34,944 bases of DNA. Source: Lachnospiraceae bacterium (GTDB lineage Bacteria; Bacillota; Clostridia; Lachnospirales; Lachnospiraceae). The stretch's first letter is position 1, and every line of letters starts with the position of its first letter. The notes beneath the pieces were generated by a model. The model saw only the letters and a list, made by a program, of their open reading frames with translations. It was not told where the DNA came from and ran no database searches. Shown here piece after piece: positions 9,155 through 17,462 of the stretch. Location of the stretch: assembly GCA_024681775.1 (NCBI GenBank), contig JAILAF010000053.1, forward strand, positions 1-34,944, written 5' to 3'. Made by a program: the position numbers and the translations under genes.

Positions 9155-9685
9155 ATGAAAAAGCCGATTCTTGAAACGGATCACATTACAACCCTGAACG
9201 TGGACGCCATCGTCAATGCCGCCAATGCCGGATTGCAGGCAGGCGGCGGCGTGTGCGGCGCGATCTTCCATGCGGCCGGTGCCGCAAAGCTGCAGGCGGC
9301 CTGTGACCGGATCGGTCACTGCGACACCGGAAGCGCTGTGATCACCGATGGCTTTGATCTCGAGGCCGGATACATCATCCATGCTGTGGGCCCGGTGTAC
9401 GACAGGCAGCACCCGGAAGAGAGCAGGGCGCTTCTGGAAAAATGCTACCGCAGCATACTGGATCTCGCGATGGAACATGAGCTTCACAGTGTTGCGATCC
9501 CCTGCATTTCCACCGGGATCTTCGGATATCCCCTGGAGGAGGCGTCCGAGACGGCTTCCGCTACGGTCTGTGCCTGGATCCGGGAGCATGCGCAGTATGA
9601 TCTGGCCGTGCATTTTGTCTGCTATACCATCCGGGAGACGCATATCTATCAGGAGCTGGAAGCTGACTGGGAGGAGCTGGGATGA
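9155..9685 (+). CDS. Macro-domain protein, probable ADP-ribose / O-acetyl-ADP-ribose hydrolase
   Basis: A single macro domain of 176 aa. Such proteins bind ADP-ribose, and many remove acetyl groups from O-acetyl-ADP-ribose or mono-ADP-ribose from proteins. Conserved parts are present: NAAN at residues 21-24 (substrate Asn), the glycine-rich loop GGGVCGAI at 30-37, the AVGP strand at 77-80, and the second phosphate loop STGIFGYP at 119-126. This places it in the MacroD/YmdB-like group. The start follows GAGGTAA. Its stop overlaps the next start (ATGA at 9682-9685), so translation of the hydrolase downstream is probably coupled. Its true substrate in this organism is unknown. Confidence 0.9.
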   Translation: MKKPILETDHITTLNVDAIVNAANAGLQAGGGVCGAIFHAAGAAKLQAACDRIGHCDTGSAVITDGFDLEAGYIIHAVGPVYDRQHPEESRALLEKCYRSILDLAMEHELHSVAIPCISTGIFGYPLEEASETASATVCAWIREHAQYDLAVHFVCYTIRETHIYQELEADWEELG

Positions 9686-10329
9686 AGGATATCATGGCGT
9701 GCATCCGCTTTTTTACGCAAAACAGTATCCGTCTGGAAGACGGGGAGATTTTCTACATCGATCCTTTTAAAATGCAAGAGTCCTTTCAGGATGCCGATGC
9801 CGTTTTTTTCACGCATGATCATTATGACCATTTTTCGCCGGAAGATATTGCGAAGGTGATCCGCAAGGGGACGACCTATGTGGCGCCGGAGAGCATGCGC
9901 GGAGCGGTTCAGGCGATCTTGCCCGAGGGGAGCGAGCTCGTGACGCTTCGTCCCGGCGAGTCCGTTACCGTCTGCGGACATCCGGTCACCGCGGTGGCGG
10001 CGTACAACCTGATGAAACCTTTCCATATGAAAAGTAAGGAATGGGTCGGCTATGTGATTCAGATCGCGGACCGGAAGGTCTACATAGCAGGAGATACCGA
10101 TGCCACCCCGGAAGCGCGGCAGGTTTCCTGCGACGTCGCTCTGGTGCCGATCGGCGGCACCTACACGATGGATGTTGCCAAGGCCGCGGAATTTGTAAAC
10201 ATAATTACACCAAAGATCGTGATCCCCGTGCATTACGGTTCCGTCACCGGAAGTAAGGAATCGGATGCGCAGGAATTTGGCAAAAAAGTAAACCCCGAGA
10301 TTCAGGTACAAATCATAAAGGAGTATTGA
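9682..10329 (+). CDS. Metallo-beta-lactamase-fold hydrolase, UlaG-like
   Basis: Cytoplasmic metal hydrolase of 215 aa. The metal motif THDHYDH (His45, Asp46, His47, Asp49, His50 in HxHxDH style) is followed by AGDTDATPE (Gly-Asp near residue 139) and a C-terminal IPVHYGS histidine, the ligand set of a two-metal centre. The compact size and lack of extra domains match the UlaG-like/UPF0173-type branch, which acts on phosphoester, lactone or nucleotide substrates. It overlaps the macro gene by 4 bases; this pairing hints at shared nucleotide or ADP-ribose chemistry, an inference from position only. The next gene's ribosome site lies inside its last codons. Confidence 0.9.
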   Translation: MKDIMACIRFFTQNSIRLEDGEIFYIDPFKMQESFQDADAVFFTHDHYDHFSPEDIAKVIRKGTTYVAPESMRGAVQAILPEGSELVTLRPGESVTVCGHPVTAVAAYNLMKPFHMKSKEWVGYVIQIADRKVYIAGDTDATPEARQVSCDVALVPIGGTYTMDVAKAAEFVNIITPKIVIPVHYGSVTGSKESDAQEFGKKVNPEIQVQIIKEY

Positions 10330-10333
10330 ACCC

Positions 10334-11158
10334 ATGTCACTGATTATCACCGATATTCCCACCTTATCCGCACAGACCCCCGCGTCCCTCGCCAGGCTGA
10401 CGCCGAAGGATCGCGTCATTGTGCTTTCCCCGAAGGATGCAACCATTCCGGTTTCCCTTTTCGCGGCGCTTTCCTCCCTGAAGGCCAGACTGGAATTTGA
10501 GGATCTGCCGGAAAATGCGCAAAATGACCCCTTTGCACTCGGATTTACCTGCGGTCTCTTTGCAGGCCAGGCAAAACCCGGCGAGGAGGTCCGGATCCAG
10601 ACGGCGGAATCCGGAAACATTCAGGAACTGAATCGGAAGCTGAACAAATCGGCCAAGAAGAAAAATCCGCCGGCAGCTCCCGCCGCGCCTGCAGCCGCGC
10701 AGCCGGCTCCCGCAGCAAAACCTGCCCAGACCCCGGCTCCCGCAGCAAAGCCCGCTCAGGCCCCTGCTCCCGCGGAGAGGCAAAATGCCGCAGCAAAGCC
10801 CGCCCAGACCGGGAACTCTGCCGCGCCGTCCGCTAAGTCTGCCGCACCGGCAAAGCAGAATGCCCAGACCCCTGCGAAAGCAGAGGCTCCCGCCCCCGCA
10901 AAACGGGAGGAGCAGCCCGCACAGAAGCGCAGATCGCACCATGAACCGCCCAAGAGCGTGGCGCTGCCCCTGGTAAAAAAGGCCTTCGCGGACCAGAATT
11001 ATACACAGTATCTTCAGGAGCAGATTGCGGTCGGCATTGAGCAGGCGACCGATAAGGATGTCAGCCTGCCGTTCATGATCAAGCTCAACTCCGGCGTGGA
11101 CATGAAGGGAGAGCTCCTCACCCGCGCGGAAAAGATTTTTGACCAGATTCATAAATAA
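10334..11158 (+). CDS. Unknown protein: divergent PIN-like N-domain, long Ala/Pro/Lys linker, small C-domain
   Basis: 274 aa in three zones. Residues 1-105 form an alpha/beta domain; the run KDRVIVLSPKDATIPVSLF followed by SLKARLEFEDLP resembles PIN-like proteins common in Lachnospiraceae, where the strand reads like VYIFYSENADT. In those the nuclease acids lie in DYEN, ALDF and TNDRG; here only the first Asp (Asp7) is evident, and the other two places read FALGF and TAESG. Residues 110-205 are a low-complexity linker with repeats such as PAPAAKPAQTP. Residues 215-274 form a helical, partly charged tail. Start: AAGGAG 10 nt upstream, inside the end of the MBL gene. I infer a binding or scaffold role rather than a nuclease. 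The PIN assignment is tentative. Confidence 0.6.
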   Translation: MSLIITDIPTLSAQTPASLARLTPKDRVIVLSPKDATIPVSLFAALSSLKARLEFEDLPENAQNDPFALGFTCGLFAGQAKPGEEVRIQTAESGNIQELNRKLNKSAKKKNPPAAPAAPAAAQPAPAAKPAQTPAPAAKPAQAPAPAERQNAAAKPAQTGNSAAPSAKSAAPAKQNAQTPAKAEAPAPAKREEQPAQKRRSHHEPPKSVALPLVKKAFADQNYTQYLQEQIAVGIEQATDKDVSLPFMIKLNSGVDMKGELLTRAEKIFDQIHK

Positions 11159-11163
11159 TCCGG

Positions 11164-11200
11164 CAAAGACCGCCGAGGGATCGGCGGCCTTTGTCTTGTT
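11164..11200 (+). terminator. Terminator closing the oxidoreductase operon
   Basis: Stem CCGCCGA (11170-11176) with TCGGCGG (11181-11187), GGGA loop, extended by CAAAG/CTTTG across one mismatch. A modest T-rich tail follows (TTTGTCTTGTTT). It starts 6 bases after the stop codon. Confidence 0.75.
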
Positions 11201-11251
11201 TGGAGCATCTTTATCCGGGCCTGACGGTCAGGGATCGGGAGGAATCAGACG

Positions 11252-12040
11252 ATGTCTGCAAGAAAGGGCATTTTCAGACCCAAAATACGAATCCTGTGGG
11301 CCGTGCTGGCGCTGGGAACCCTGCTGTACGCGCTTCTGGTTTACGGGATCGGAAGCGGAACCAATTCTTTTGTTCTCTGGCTGATGGGCAGCGCCTTCTT
11401 TTTAGCATGCTTTTTCCTGTCCGGAAAAGGCAGGTGGAAGAGGGTACCCAGGCTTTTCCGTGGCCTGGCATACTTCCTGATCGGGGCGGCACTTACGGTC
11501 TTTATCATCTGCTGCGCTGCCATCTTTTCTCATTTTTCTGATGAAGGGGAACCGGATCTCGATTACATCATCGTCCTGGGGGCCCAGATGAGGGAGACCG
11601 GGCCCAGTCTTATCTACGGATACCGGCTGGACAAAGCGGCCGAGTATCTCGCCGGGAATCCGGATACGATCTGCATCGTCACAGGAGGCACCGGAAGCAA
11701 CGAAAGCATCAGTGAAGGCGAAGGCGGCGCGATCTATCTTCGGGACGTCCGGGGAATCGATCCCTCCAGGCTGCTTGTGGAAGACCGTTCGGTGGACACC
11801 TCGGAAAACATAAGAAACGCCCTGTCGATCCTGCAGGGACAGGGGATTGATACGGATGGCCTGCGGATCGGGATCGTAACCAACGGTTTTCATGTCTATC
11901 GGGGCATCCACATCGCCCGGAAAAACTGTGATGCAAAGGTATGCGGGATCGCAGCTTACATGAAACCGCTGTATGTCCCCAACAATGTGCTGCGGGAATG
12001 CTTCGGAATTGTAAGAGATAAGCTTTCCGGCAGGATGTGA
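11252..12040 (+). CDS. YdcF/SanA-type DUF218 membrane protein
   Basis: 262 aa with three N-terminal membrane helices (about 14-32, 39-57 and 70-92) followed by a DUF218 domain about 103-255. Family hallmarks are IIVLGAQM (105-112), the TGGTGSNE turn (144-151), SVDTSENIRNA and the IVTNGFHVYR strand. DUF218 proteins are linked to cell-envelope integrity and vancomycin tolerance (SanA, ElyC), but their reaction is not established. The start ATG follows GGGAGGA with an 8-nt gap. The gene lies between the terminator at 11164-11200 and the sensor operon. Its TGA stop codon is also part of the extended -10 of the next promoter. Confidence 0.87.
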   Translation: MSARKGIFRPKIRILWAVLALGTLLYALLVYGIGSGTNSFVLWLMGSAFFLACFFLSGKGRWKRVPRLFRGLAYFLIGAALTVFIICCAAIFSHFSDEGEPDLDYIIVLGAQMRETGPSLIYGYRLDKAAEYLAGNPDTICIVTGGTGSNESISEGEGGAIYLRDVRGIDPSRLLVEDRSVDTSENIRNALSILQGQGIDTDGLRIGIVTNGFHVYRGIHIARKNCDAKVCGIAAYMKPLYVPNNVLRECFGIVRDKLSGRM

Positions 12041-12046
12041 TATAAT
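12038..12046 (+). promoter_or_regulatory. Consensus extended -10 promoter placed for a near-leaderless sensor mRNA
   Basis: TGA plus a perfect TATAAT (12041-12046), with no good -35. The sensor ATG is at 12056, only 9 bases after the hexamer, so transcription would start about 2-4 nt before it. No ribosome site exists at a usable distance; the nearest AGGA is about 20 nt away. Confidence 0.55.
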
Positions 12047-12055
12047 ACTTTCGCA

Positions 12056-13138
12056 ATGAAGAAAAAAACAATTTCCGGTAAAAAACTGTTTCTCTATCTG
12101 ATCCTGACGGCGATCTTCTCGGTGGCCGTTCTTTCCGTTGCCGTGATCTATTTTCGGATCTACACGGCGGAGGTGAGCGACGATTCCTACAGCCGGACGT
12201 TTTCCCATTATTATGCCATGATCACCGACGACTACAAATCCTCCTTCTGGCAGTCTGTCTACCGGGGGGCCTCGGAGGAGGCGCTGGAGGACGGTGTCTT
12301 TGTAGAGCTCTTCGGGTCCAACCTGACCTACAACTATTCTTCGGAGGAGCTGATGGAGATGGCCATCTCCGCACAGGTGGACGGGATCCTGGTGGCGGGA
12401 AACGGCCGGGAGGAGATGACGCAGCTCATCGGCCGGGCATCGGACCGGGGGATCCCGGTGGTGACCATGTATTCGGACAATGAGGATTCCGCCCGTTGCA
12501 GCTTCGTGGGCGTCAACGGGTACAACATCGGCAGCGAGTACGGCCGGCAGGTCATCCGGGCCAGGGAGGATCTCCTGCGCCTGGCGGAGGCCACGGGAAA
12601 TGAAGTCTGGACCGGCCAAAACAAGCAGGTCACTTCCATTGCGGTGCTTTTTGACGACAAGACTTCCGCATACGACCAGAACGTGATCCTCTCCGGCATC
12701 GTGGATGCCATGAGTGCCCAAATGAATAATTCGGAGTTCGACATCCGCACCGTGGCGGTGGACAGCACCAACCCCTTCTCCGTGGAGGAGTCCGTTCACA
12801 GCGTCTTTATGGAGGAGCAGGTGCCGGATATCTTCGTATGCTTAAGCGAGCTTGACACCACGGTCGTTTATCAGGCGGTGGTGGATTTTAACATGGTGGG
12901 AAAGGTCAAGATCCTGGGGTATTACGACTCGGAGAAGATCCTCGACGCCATCAGCCGGGGCGTGGTCTTTTCCACGCTGACGGTGAATACGGACGAGCTG
13001 GGGAGATTCGGCGTGAAGGCTCTGGTGGAGTACAGCGAGTACGGCAACACCAGCCAGTATGTTACGGCGGATGTCATCATCATCGACAGGAGCAATGTGG
13101 CGGAGTACATGAAGAAGGTGGAGGAAGATGAAGAATAA
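12056..13138 (+). CDS. Membrane-anchored sugar-binding-protein sensor (XylFII-like)
   Basis: 360 aa with one N-terminal membrane helix (about 10-33) and an extracytoplasmic type-1 periplasmic-binding-protein fold. Seen are the first lobe (SSFWQSVYRGASEEA, VDGILVAGNGRE), the hinge region (RGIPVVTMYSD) and the second lobe (KVKILGYYDS). There is no lipobox, so it is anchored by the helix. In Clostridium beijerinckii a binding-protein-like sensor, XylFII, works with LytS and YesN to control a xylose transporter; the gene order here is the same. I infer that it binds a monosaccharide or liganded partner and controls the kinase encoded next, which it overlaps by 11 bases. The exact sugar is unknown. 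Its own start seems to lack a Shine-Dalgarno sequence. Confidence 0.86.
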   Translation: MKKKTISGKKLFLYLILTAIFSVAVLSVAVIYFRIYTAEVSDDSYSRTFSHYYAMITDDYKSSFWQSVYRGASEEALEDGVFVELFGSNLTYNYSSEELMEMAISAQVDGILVAGNGREEMTQLIGRASDRGIPVVTMYSDNEDSARCSFVGVNGYNIGSEYGRQVIRAREDLLRLAEATGNEVWTGQNKQVTSIAVLFDDKTSAYDQNVILSGIVDAMSAQMNNSEFDIRTVAVDSTNPFSVEESVHSVFMEEQVPDIFVCLSELDTTVVYQAVVDFNMVGKVKILGYYDSEKILDAISRGVVFSTLTVNTDELGRFGVKALVEYSEYGNTSQYVTADVIIIDRSNVAEYMKKVEEDEE

Positions 13139-14627
13139 GATCAAAAACATTCCTCTGTCCGTAAAGATCAGCGGGATCTTCATCATGGCCAACATCTTCA
13201 GCCTGGTGGTGATCGTGGTGCTGCTACTGGGGATCAACTCCCTGTCCAGGCGGATGGAGGAATCCTACCAGGACAATCTGCACCTGAACGAAGCCATTGA
13301 GGCTCTGGACAATCTGCAGCGGGCCATGACGGAGTATCTCAACTCCAAGTCCACGGATTCCCTGTCGGATTACTATTCCAGGGAGCAGGCCTTCTCCGGA
13401 ATGGTGCGGGAGCTGAACGAGCGCATCACCGACAGGACCCCGGACCGGATGGAGCGGAATATCAAGTTCATGTCGGAGGATTACCTGGAGCGGGTGGCGG
13501 AGACCATTGAAGCCAAGCGCGGCAGGAACATCGAAAAATACAGGACCAGCTACGAAGAGACCAACCGCCAGTACGAGTACATCAAAGCCTACATGCGAAG
13601 CCTGAATGAGGAGCGGTTCGCGGAGAACTCGGCCCGCTATACCGCCCTTGCCAGGAATTTCCGGCGGTTTGAATTCCTGGCCATGTCGGTGATGATCGTG
13701 GTGCTTTTGGGCAGCGCTTTTCTCATCACGGGCCTCACGGGAACCATCATCTATCCCTTACGGGAGCTGGCCCGGACAGCAGACGAGGTGTCCAACGCCA
13801 ACTTTGATGTGGAGCTCCCCGCGAGCTCCGGCAGCGATGAGGTGGGCAGACTCAACACCGCCTTCCGCAAGATGCTCATCAGCATCCGGGACTACATCGA
13901 CCGCCTGCGGACCAGTATGGAAAATGAGCAGATCATGCAAAAGCGTGAGCTGATGATGGAGACCCATCTGAAAGATGCACAGCTCAAATACCTCCAGGCC
14001 CAGATCAATCCGCATTTCCTCTTCAACACGCTGAACGCCGGCGCACAGCTGGCCATGATGGAAGGGGCGGACAGGACCTATGAATATGTGCAGACCGTGG
14101 CGGACTTTTTCCGCTATAATGTAAAAAAGCTGGATGCACCGGTGACCATCGAGGAAGAGGTGAATCTGGTGGATGCCTACATCAGCATCCTCAACGTGCG
14201 CTTTTCCGGGGACATTCACTACGACCGGCAGGTGGACAAACGCCTCCTGAACGTGAAGATGCCGGGTATGATCCTGCAGCCTATCGTGGAAAATGCGGTC
14301 AACCACGGGATCCGTGAAATGGGCGACCGCGGGCACATCGACCTGAAGGTCTACCGGGATGAGGACAGAGTCTACATCTCCGTCCGGGACAACGGAAAGG
14401 GTATGAGCCCGGAGGATATCGAAAAGGTGGTGGCCTGCCGCTGGGAGAGCGACGAGAAAAAGAGCGACGGGGGCGGCATCGCCATGGACAATGTGATCTC
14501 CCGCTTAAAGCTCTATGCCGGCCGTGAGGATGTGGTGGAGATCCGCAGCGGCGGCTCGGATCAGGGGACGGAAGTGATCATCAATTTTACCCCGCATGAG
14601 GACGAGGAAATAGAAGACGGAGAATAA
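13128..14627 (+). CDS. LytS/YesM-type sensor histidine kinase
   Basis: 499-aa kinase of the His_kinase (PF06580) group. TM1 about 17-37; a mostly helical extracytoplasmic segment of about 145 residues (38-182); TM2 about 183-205; HAMP about 200-252; then the phosphoacceptor block QINPHFLFNTLN with His296, and an ATPase domain with the N-box VENAVNHGI (Asn389) and the glycine motif DNGKGMS near 421-427. The small helical outer domain lacks a ligand-binding fold, which fits signalling through the binding-protein sensor encoded upstream. The start overlaps the sensor gene by 11 bases with GTGGAGGAAG just before it. The partner regulator starts 2 bases after this stop. Confidence 0.94.
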   Translation: MKNKIKNIPLSVKISGIFIMANIFSLVVIVVLLLGINSLSRRMEESYQDNLHLNEAIEALDNLQRAMTEYLNSKSTDSLSDYYSREQAFSGMVRELNERITDRTPDRMERNIKFMSEDYLERVAETIEAKRGRNIEKYRTSYEETNRQYEYIKAYMRSLNEERFAENSARYTALARNFRRFEFLAMSVMIVVLLGSAFLITGLTGTIIYPLRELARTADEVSNANFDVELPASSGSDEVGRLNTAFRKMLISIRDYIDRLRTSMENEQIMQKRELMMETHLKDAQLKYLQAQINPHFLFNTLNAGAQLAMMEGADRTYEYVQTVADFFRYNVKKLDAPVTIEEEVNLVDAYISILNVRFSGDIHYDRQVDKRLLNVKMPGMILQPIVENAVNHGIREMGDRGHIDLKVYRDEDRVYISVRDNGKGMSPEDIEKVVACRWESDEKKSDGGGIAMDNVISRLKLYAGREDVVEIRSGGSDQGTEVIINFTPHEDEEIEDGE

Positions 14628-14629
14628 CC

Positions 14630-16225
14630 ATGTACAGGATCATGCTTGCGGATGACGAGGGGATCGTCATCGACGCGATGAAGTTCATCATAGAAAAGGA
14701 ATTCGGAGATCTGTGTGAGGTGGAGTATGCCAAAACGGGCAGGAGCGTCATCGAGCTGGCCGAGCGTTTCCGGCCGGACATCGCCGTGATGGATATCCAG
14801 ATGCCGGGCATCAACGGCATCGAAGCCATGAAGGAGATCCGCCGCTTTTCCGTGGGTACGGTCTTCATCGTCATGAGCGCTTATGACAAGTTCGACTACG
14901 CCCGGGAGTCCATCAAGCTGGGCGTCCTGGAGTACATCAACAAGCCCATGGACAAGACCAAGATCGTGGCAGCGCTGCGAAAGGCCATGGAGATCATCGA
15001 CAACGAGCGGACCAAGCGCAGCAACGATCTGCTGATCAAGGAGAAGCTGGAGAGCGTCGAGCCTATCATCGAGAACGGACTCATTTACAACATCCTGTTC
15101 CACGAGCATTTCGACGAGGATGTGGACAATTACAGGACCATGCTGGACGTGAACGTGGATTACGGCTACATGATGTGCGTGGTCTGCGGTGATTCCCAGG
15201 AGGGGAACCACATGACCAACGCCGTGGGAAGCTCGGTGCGGATGTCCAATCAATACACCGAGGTCCGGGAGGGGTTGAAGGAATTCTTTCCCTGCAAGGT
15301 GGGCTCCGTCATGGCCAACAAGATCGCGGTGCTGGTGCCCTGCGAGACGGCGGAGCTGGACTATAACGCCCGCATCGAGCAGATCGACAAGGGCAGGGAG
15401 CTGGTGCGCTATCTGCGCAGAAAGCTGGATATCAGCTTCCGACTGGGCATCGGCGGAGTGAAGCCCTTACGGCAGCTGGAAAAATCCTACCGTGAGGCGG
15501 TGAACGCCCTCATCGCCACCACGGATCCCGTGGCCCATGCGGACGATCTGCCCATCGGCTGCGATTACGAGAAGGACTACCCCGTGGATCTGGAAAAGGG
15601 GCTCTTCGAGAGCATCCAGAGGGGGGACTATCCGGAAGCCGCGGTCTATGCGGACAAATTCGTCGCCTGGATGGAGGACTACGACGGACAGAATCTGATG
15701 GCCATCCGTCTGAAGCTTCTGGAATTCACCCTTTGGGCGGAGAAGCTGGCCTACGAGAACGGCGGTATGACCTACCGCTTCGGCTCCCGGGACTCCTATC
15801 TGCCGGAAATCATGTCCATGGAGTCCGTTCCTTCCTTAAAAGAATGGTTCCTGGGAAAAGTCAGGACCTCCTGCGAGAACATCGTCTCCAAGCGGGAGGA
15901 GAGTTCCTCCGACACCATCCGGACGGCGAAGGAATACATCCAGCAGAACTTTGCCAAGGAGGTCTCCCTGGATGAGGTCTCGCGGGTGGTGAACATCTCT
16001 CCCTACTATTTCAGTAAGCTTTTCAAGGAGGCGGTGGGAGAGAACTTCATCGACTATCTGACGGGGATCCGGATCGAGAAGGCGAAGGAGCTGCTTACGG
16101 GCTCGGCCCTGTCCATGAAGGAGATCTGTGCCGCCTGCGGGTATCAGGATCCCAATTATTTCAGCAGGAATTTCAAGAAAAAGGTAGGACTTACTCCCAC
16201 GGAGTATAAGGAAAAATATGCATAA
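14630..16225 (+). CDS. YesN/AraC-type response regulator
   Basis: 531-aa transcription factor. Receiver domain at the N-terminus (acid pair at residues 8-9, phospho-accepting Asp55 in VMDIQMPG); a long middle region about 130-425 typical of YesN-like regulators; and an AraC-type double helix-turn-helix at the end (about 428-530), including VSLDEVSRVVNISPYYFSK and ICAACGYQDPNYFSRNFKK. It is expected to be phosphorylated by the kinase upstream and to activate sugar-uptake genes, most simply the ChvE/Mms operon downstream. The start is 2 bases after the kinase stop. Its end overlaps the lipoprotein gene by 8 bases, so all four genes are translationally linked. Confidence 0.95.
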   Translation: MYRIMLADDEGIVIDAMKFIIEKEFGDLCEVEYAKTGRSVIELAERFRPDIAVMDIQMPGINGIEAMKEIRRFSVGTVFIVMSAYDKFDYARESIKLGVLEYINKPMDKTKIVAALRKAMEIIDNERTKRSNDLLIKEKLESVEPIIENGLIYNILFHEHFDEDVDNYRTMLDVNVDYGYMMCVVCGDSQEGNHMTNAVGSSVRMSNQYTEVREGLKEFFPCKVGSVMANKIAVLVPCETAELDYNARIEQIDKGRELVRYLRRKLDISFRLGIGGVKPLRQLEKSYREAVNALIATTDPVAHADDLPIGCDYEKDYPVDLEKGLFESIQRGDYPEAAVYADKFVAWMEDYDGQNLMAIRLKLLEFTLWAEKLAYENGGMTYRFGSRDSYLPEIMSMESVPSLKEWFLGKVRTSCENIVSKREESSSDTIRTAKEYIQQNFAKEVSLDEVSRVVNISPYYFSKLFKEAVGENFIDYLTGIRIEKAKELLTGSALSMKEICAACGYQDPNYFSRNFKKKVGLTPTEYKEKYA

Positions 16226-17267
16226 GTTCATTCGAAAAATCGTGTGCCTTCTCCTTGCAGCAATGATGCTTGCTTTGGTTCCCGGCTGCGGCGCTTTGGA
16301 AGAGACCGGCGACGCTTCCGGGGAGGAGGAGGTCAGCACCATCGAGATCGGAATGTGCTTTGACTCCTTTGTCATCGAGCGGTGGCAGAGGGATCGGGAT
16401 ATTTTCGTTCAGGCGGCCAAGGATCTGGGGGCGGAAGTCAATGTCCAGAGCGCCAACGGAGACATTGAGGAGCAGAAAAAACAGATCAAGTATCTGATCC
16501 AGAAGAAGGTGGATGTGATCGTCATCGTCTGCATCGACTCCGACTCGCTGGCGGAGAGCGTGGCGGATGCCAAGGAGGCGGGGATCCCCGTCATCGCCTA
16601 CGACCGCATGATCAACAATGCGGACCTGGACCTGTACATCTCCTTTGACAATGAAAAGGTGGGGACCCTCATGGGGGAGAGCATGATCGATGCCGGCCTC
16701 GCCGGAGGCAAGGTCATCATCATCGGCGGCTCCCCGAAGGACAACAACGTGTCCCTGGTGGAGAACGGCTTTACCGCGGTCATGGAGGAAAACGGGGTGG
16801 AGGTCCTGGATACCACCCATTGCGACGGCTGGCGTGCGGAGCTGGCATCGGAGTATGTCTATGAGAATGCGGATCTGGTGGCGGACTGTGACGCCATCAT
16901 GTGCGGAAACGACAGCCTGGCCGGTCAGGTGGTCAGCGCTCTGGCCGTTCAGATGCTGGCAGGGAAGGTGCTTGTGACGGGGCAGGATGCGGATCTGGAG
17001 GCCTGCCAGCGGATCGTGGAGGGCACCCAGCTCATGACCGTCTACAAGCCGGTGGAAACCCTGGCCCGCCGGGCTGCGATGTGTGCCGTGCAGCTGGGGA
17101 AGGGAGATCCGGTGACCGGCGACGATGTGGGCAGCATTTCCAACGGCGCCTATTCCGTGCCCTACGTTCGCCTTGAGCCCGTGAAGGTGACCCGTGAGAA
17201 CATGGACGAAGCCGTGATCGGCAGCGGTTTCCACATGAAGGAAGACGTCTATATAAATGTTAAGTAG
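16218..17267 (+). CDS. XylF-like sugar-binding lipoprotein in the sensor operon
   Basis: 349-aa exported lipoprotein: basic start, hydrophobic core and lipobox VPGC with Cys24. The mature part is a type-1 binding-protein fold of the xylose/ribose class. It contains FDSFVIERWQRDRD near the start and the VIAYDRMI motif shared with XylF and with ChvE downstream, then the second-lobe CGNDSLAG and TGQDADLEACQ strands. It is distinct from the main ChvE lipoprotein and is translated from a start that overlaps the regulator gene. I infer one of two roles: a second, higher-affinity delivery protein for the transporter, or a ligand presenter for the membrane sensor in its own operon. A strong terminator follows it. 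Confidence 0.88.
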   Translation: MHKFIRKIVCLLLAAMMLALVPGCGALEETGDASGEEEVSTIEIGMCFDSFVIERWQRDRDIFVQAAKDLGAEVNVQSANGDIEEQKKQIKYLIQKKVDVIVIVCIDSDSLAESVADAKEAGIPVIAYDRMINNADLDLYISFDNEKVGTLMGESMIDAGLAGGKVIIIGGSPKDNNVSLVENGFTAVMEENGVEVLDTTHCDGWRAELASEYVYENADLVADCDAIMCGNDSLAGQVVSALAVQMLAGKVLVTGQDADLEACQRIVEGTQLMTVYKPVETLARRAAMCAVQLGKGDPVTGDDVGSISNGAYSVPYVRLEPVKVTRENMDEAVIGSGFHMKEDVYINVK

Positions 17268-17280
17268 TTTCCGAAAAGGA

Positions 17281-17336
17281 CTTTATTGCGATAAAGAAAC
17301 CGTGCGATGGCAAAAAATTGCTAGCACGGTTTTTTT
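17281..17336 (+). terminator. Terminator of the sugar-sensor operon
   Basis: A small hairpin CTTTAT-TGCG-ATAAAG (17281-17296) is followed by the main stem AAACCGTGC (17297-17305) with GCACGGTTT (17324-17332) and a T-run. It separates the sensor operon from the transporter operon. Confidence 0.88.
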
Positions 17337-17368
17337 GTGAAAAAAAACGAAACAAGAAAGTGCTGTAT

Positions 17369-17398
17369 TTCGCAAACATCTTCTACCGAAGCTATGAT
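17369..17398 (+). promoter_or_regulatory. Candidate promoter of the ChvE/Mms transporter operon
   Basis: TTCGCA (17369-17374, four of six to consensus), 18-bp spacer, TATGAT (17393-17398). The weak -35 would suit activation by the AraC-type regulator. No clear repeated half-sites were recognised by eye in 17340-17369. Confidence 0.45.
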
Positions 17399-17414
17399 AC
17401 CATCGGTCTTGCAA

Positions 17415-17440
17415 GGGGCTGAGAGCCCCAAAACAGTTTT
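17415..17440 (+). promoter_or_regulatory. Two perfect inverted repeats in the chvE leader
   Basis: GGGGCT-GAG-AGCCCC (17415-17429) is joined directly to AAAAC-A-GTTTT (17430-17440). They lie just after the expected transcription start and 22 bases before the ATG. They could be a 5' stabilising stem, an operator, or a weak attenuator-like hairpin. Only the structure is seen. Confidence 0.5.
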
Positions 17441-17462
17441 TCACTATTGGAGGGAATAAAAT

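Noticed and set aside
10670-10950. Repeat-rich segment considered as a tandem DNA repeat or recombination site
   Set aside because: It is in frame and encodes the Ala/Pro/Lys linker of a protein; the repetition is at the amino-acid level.
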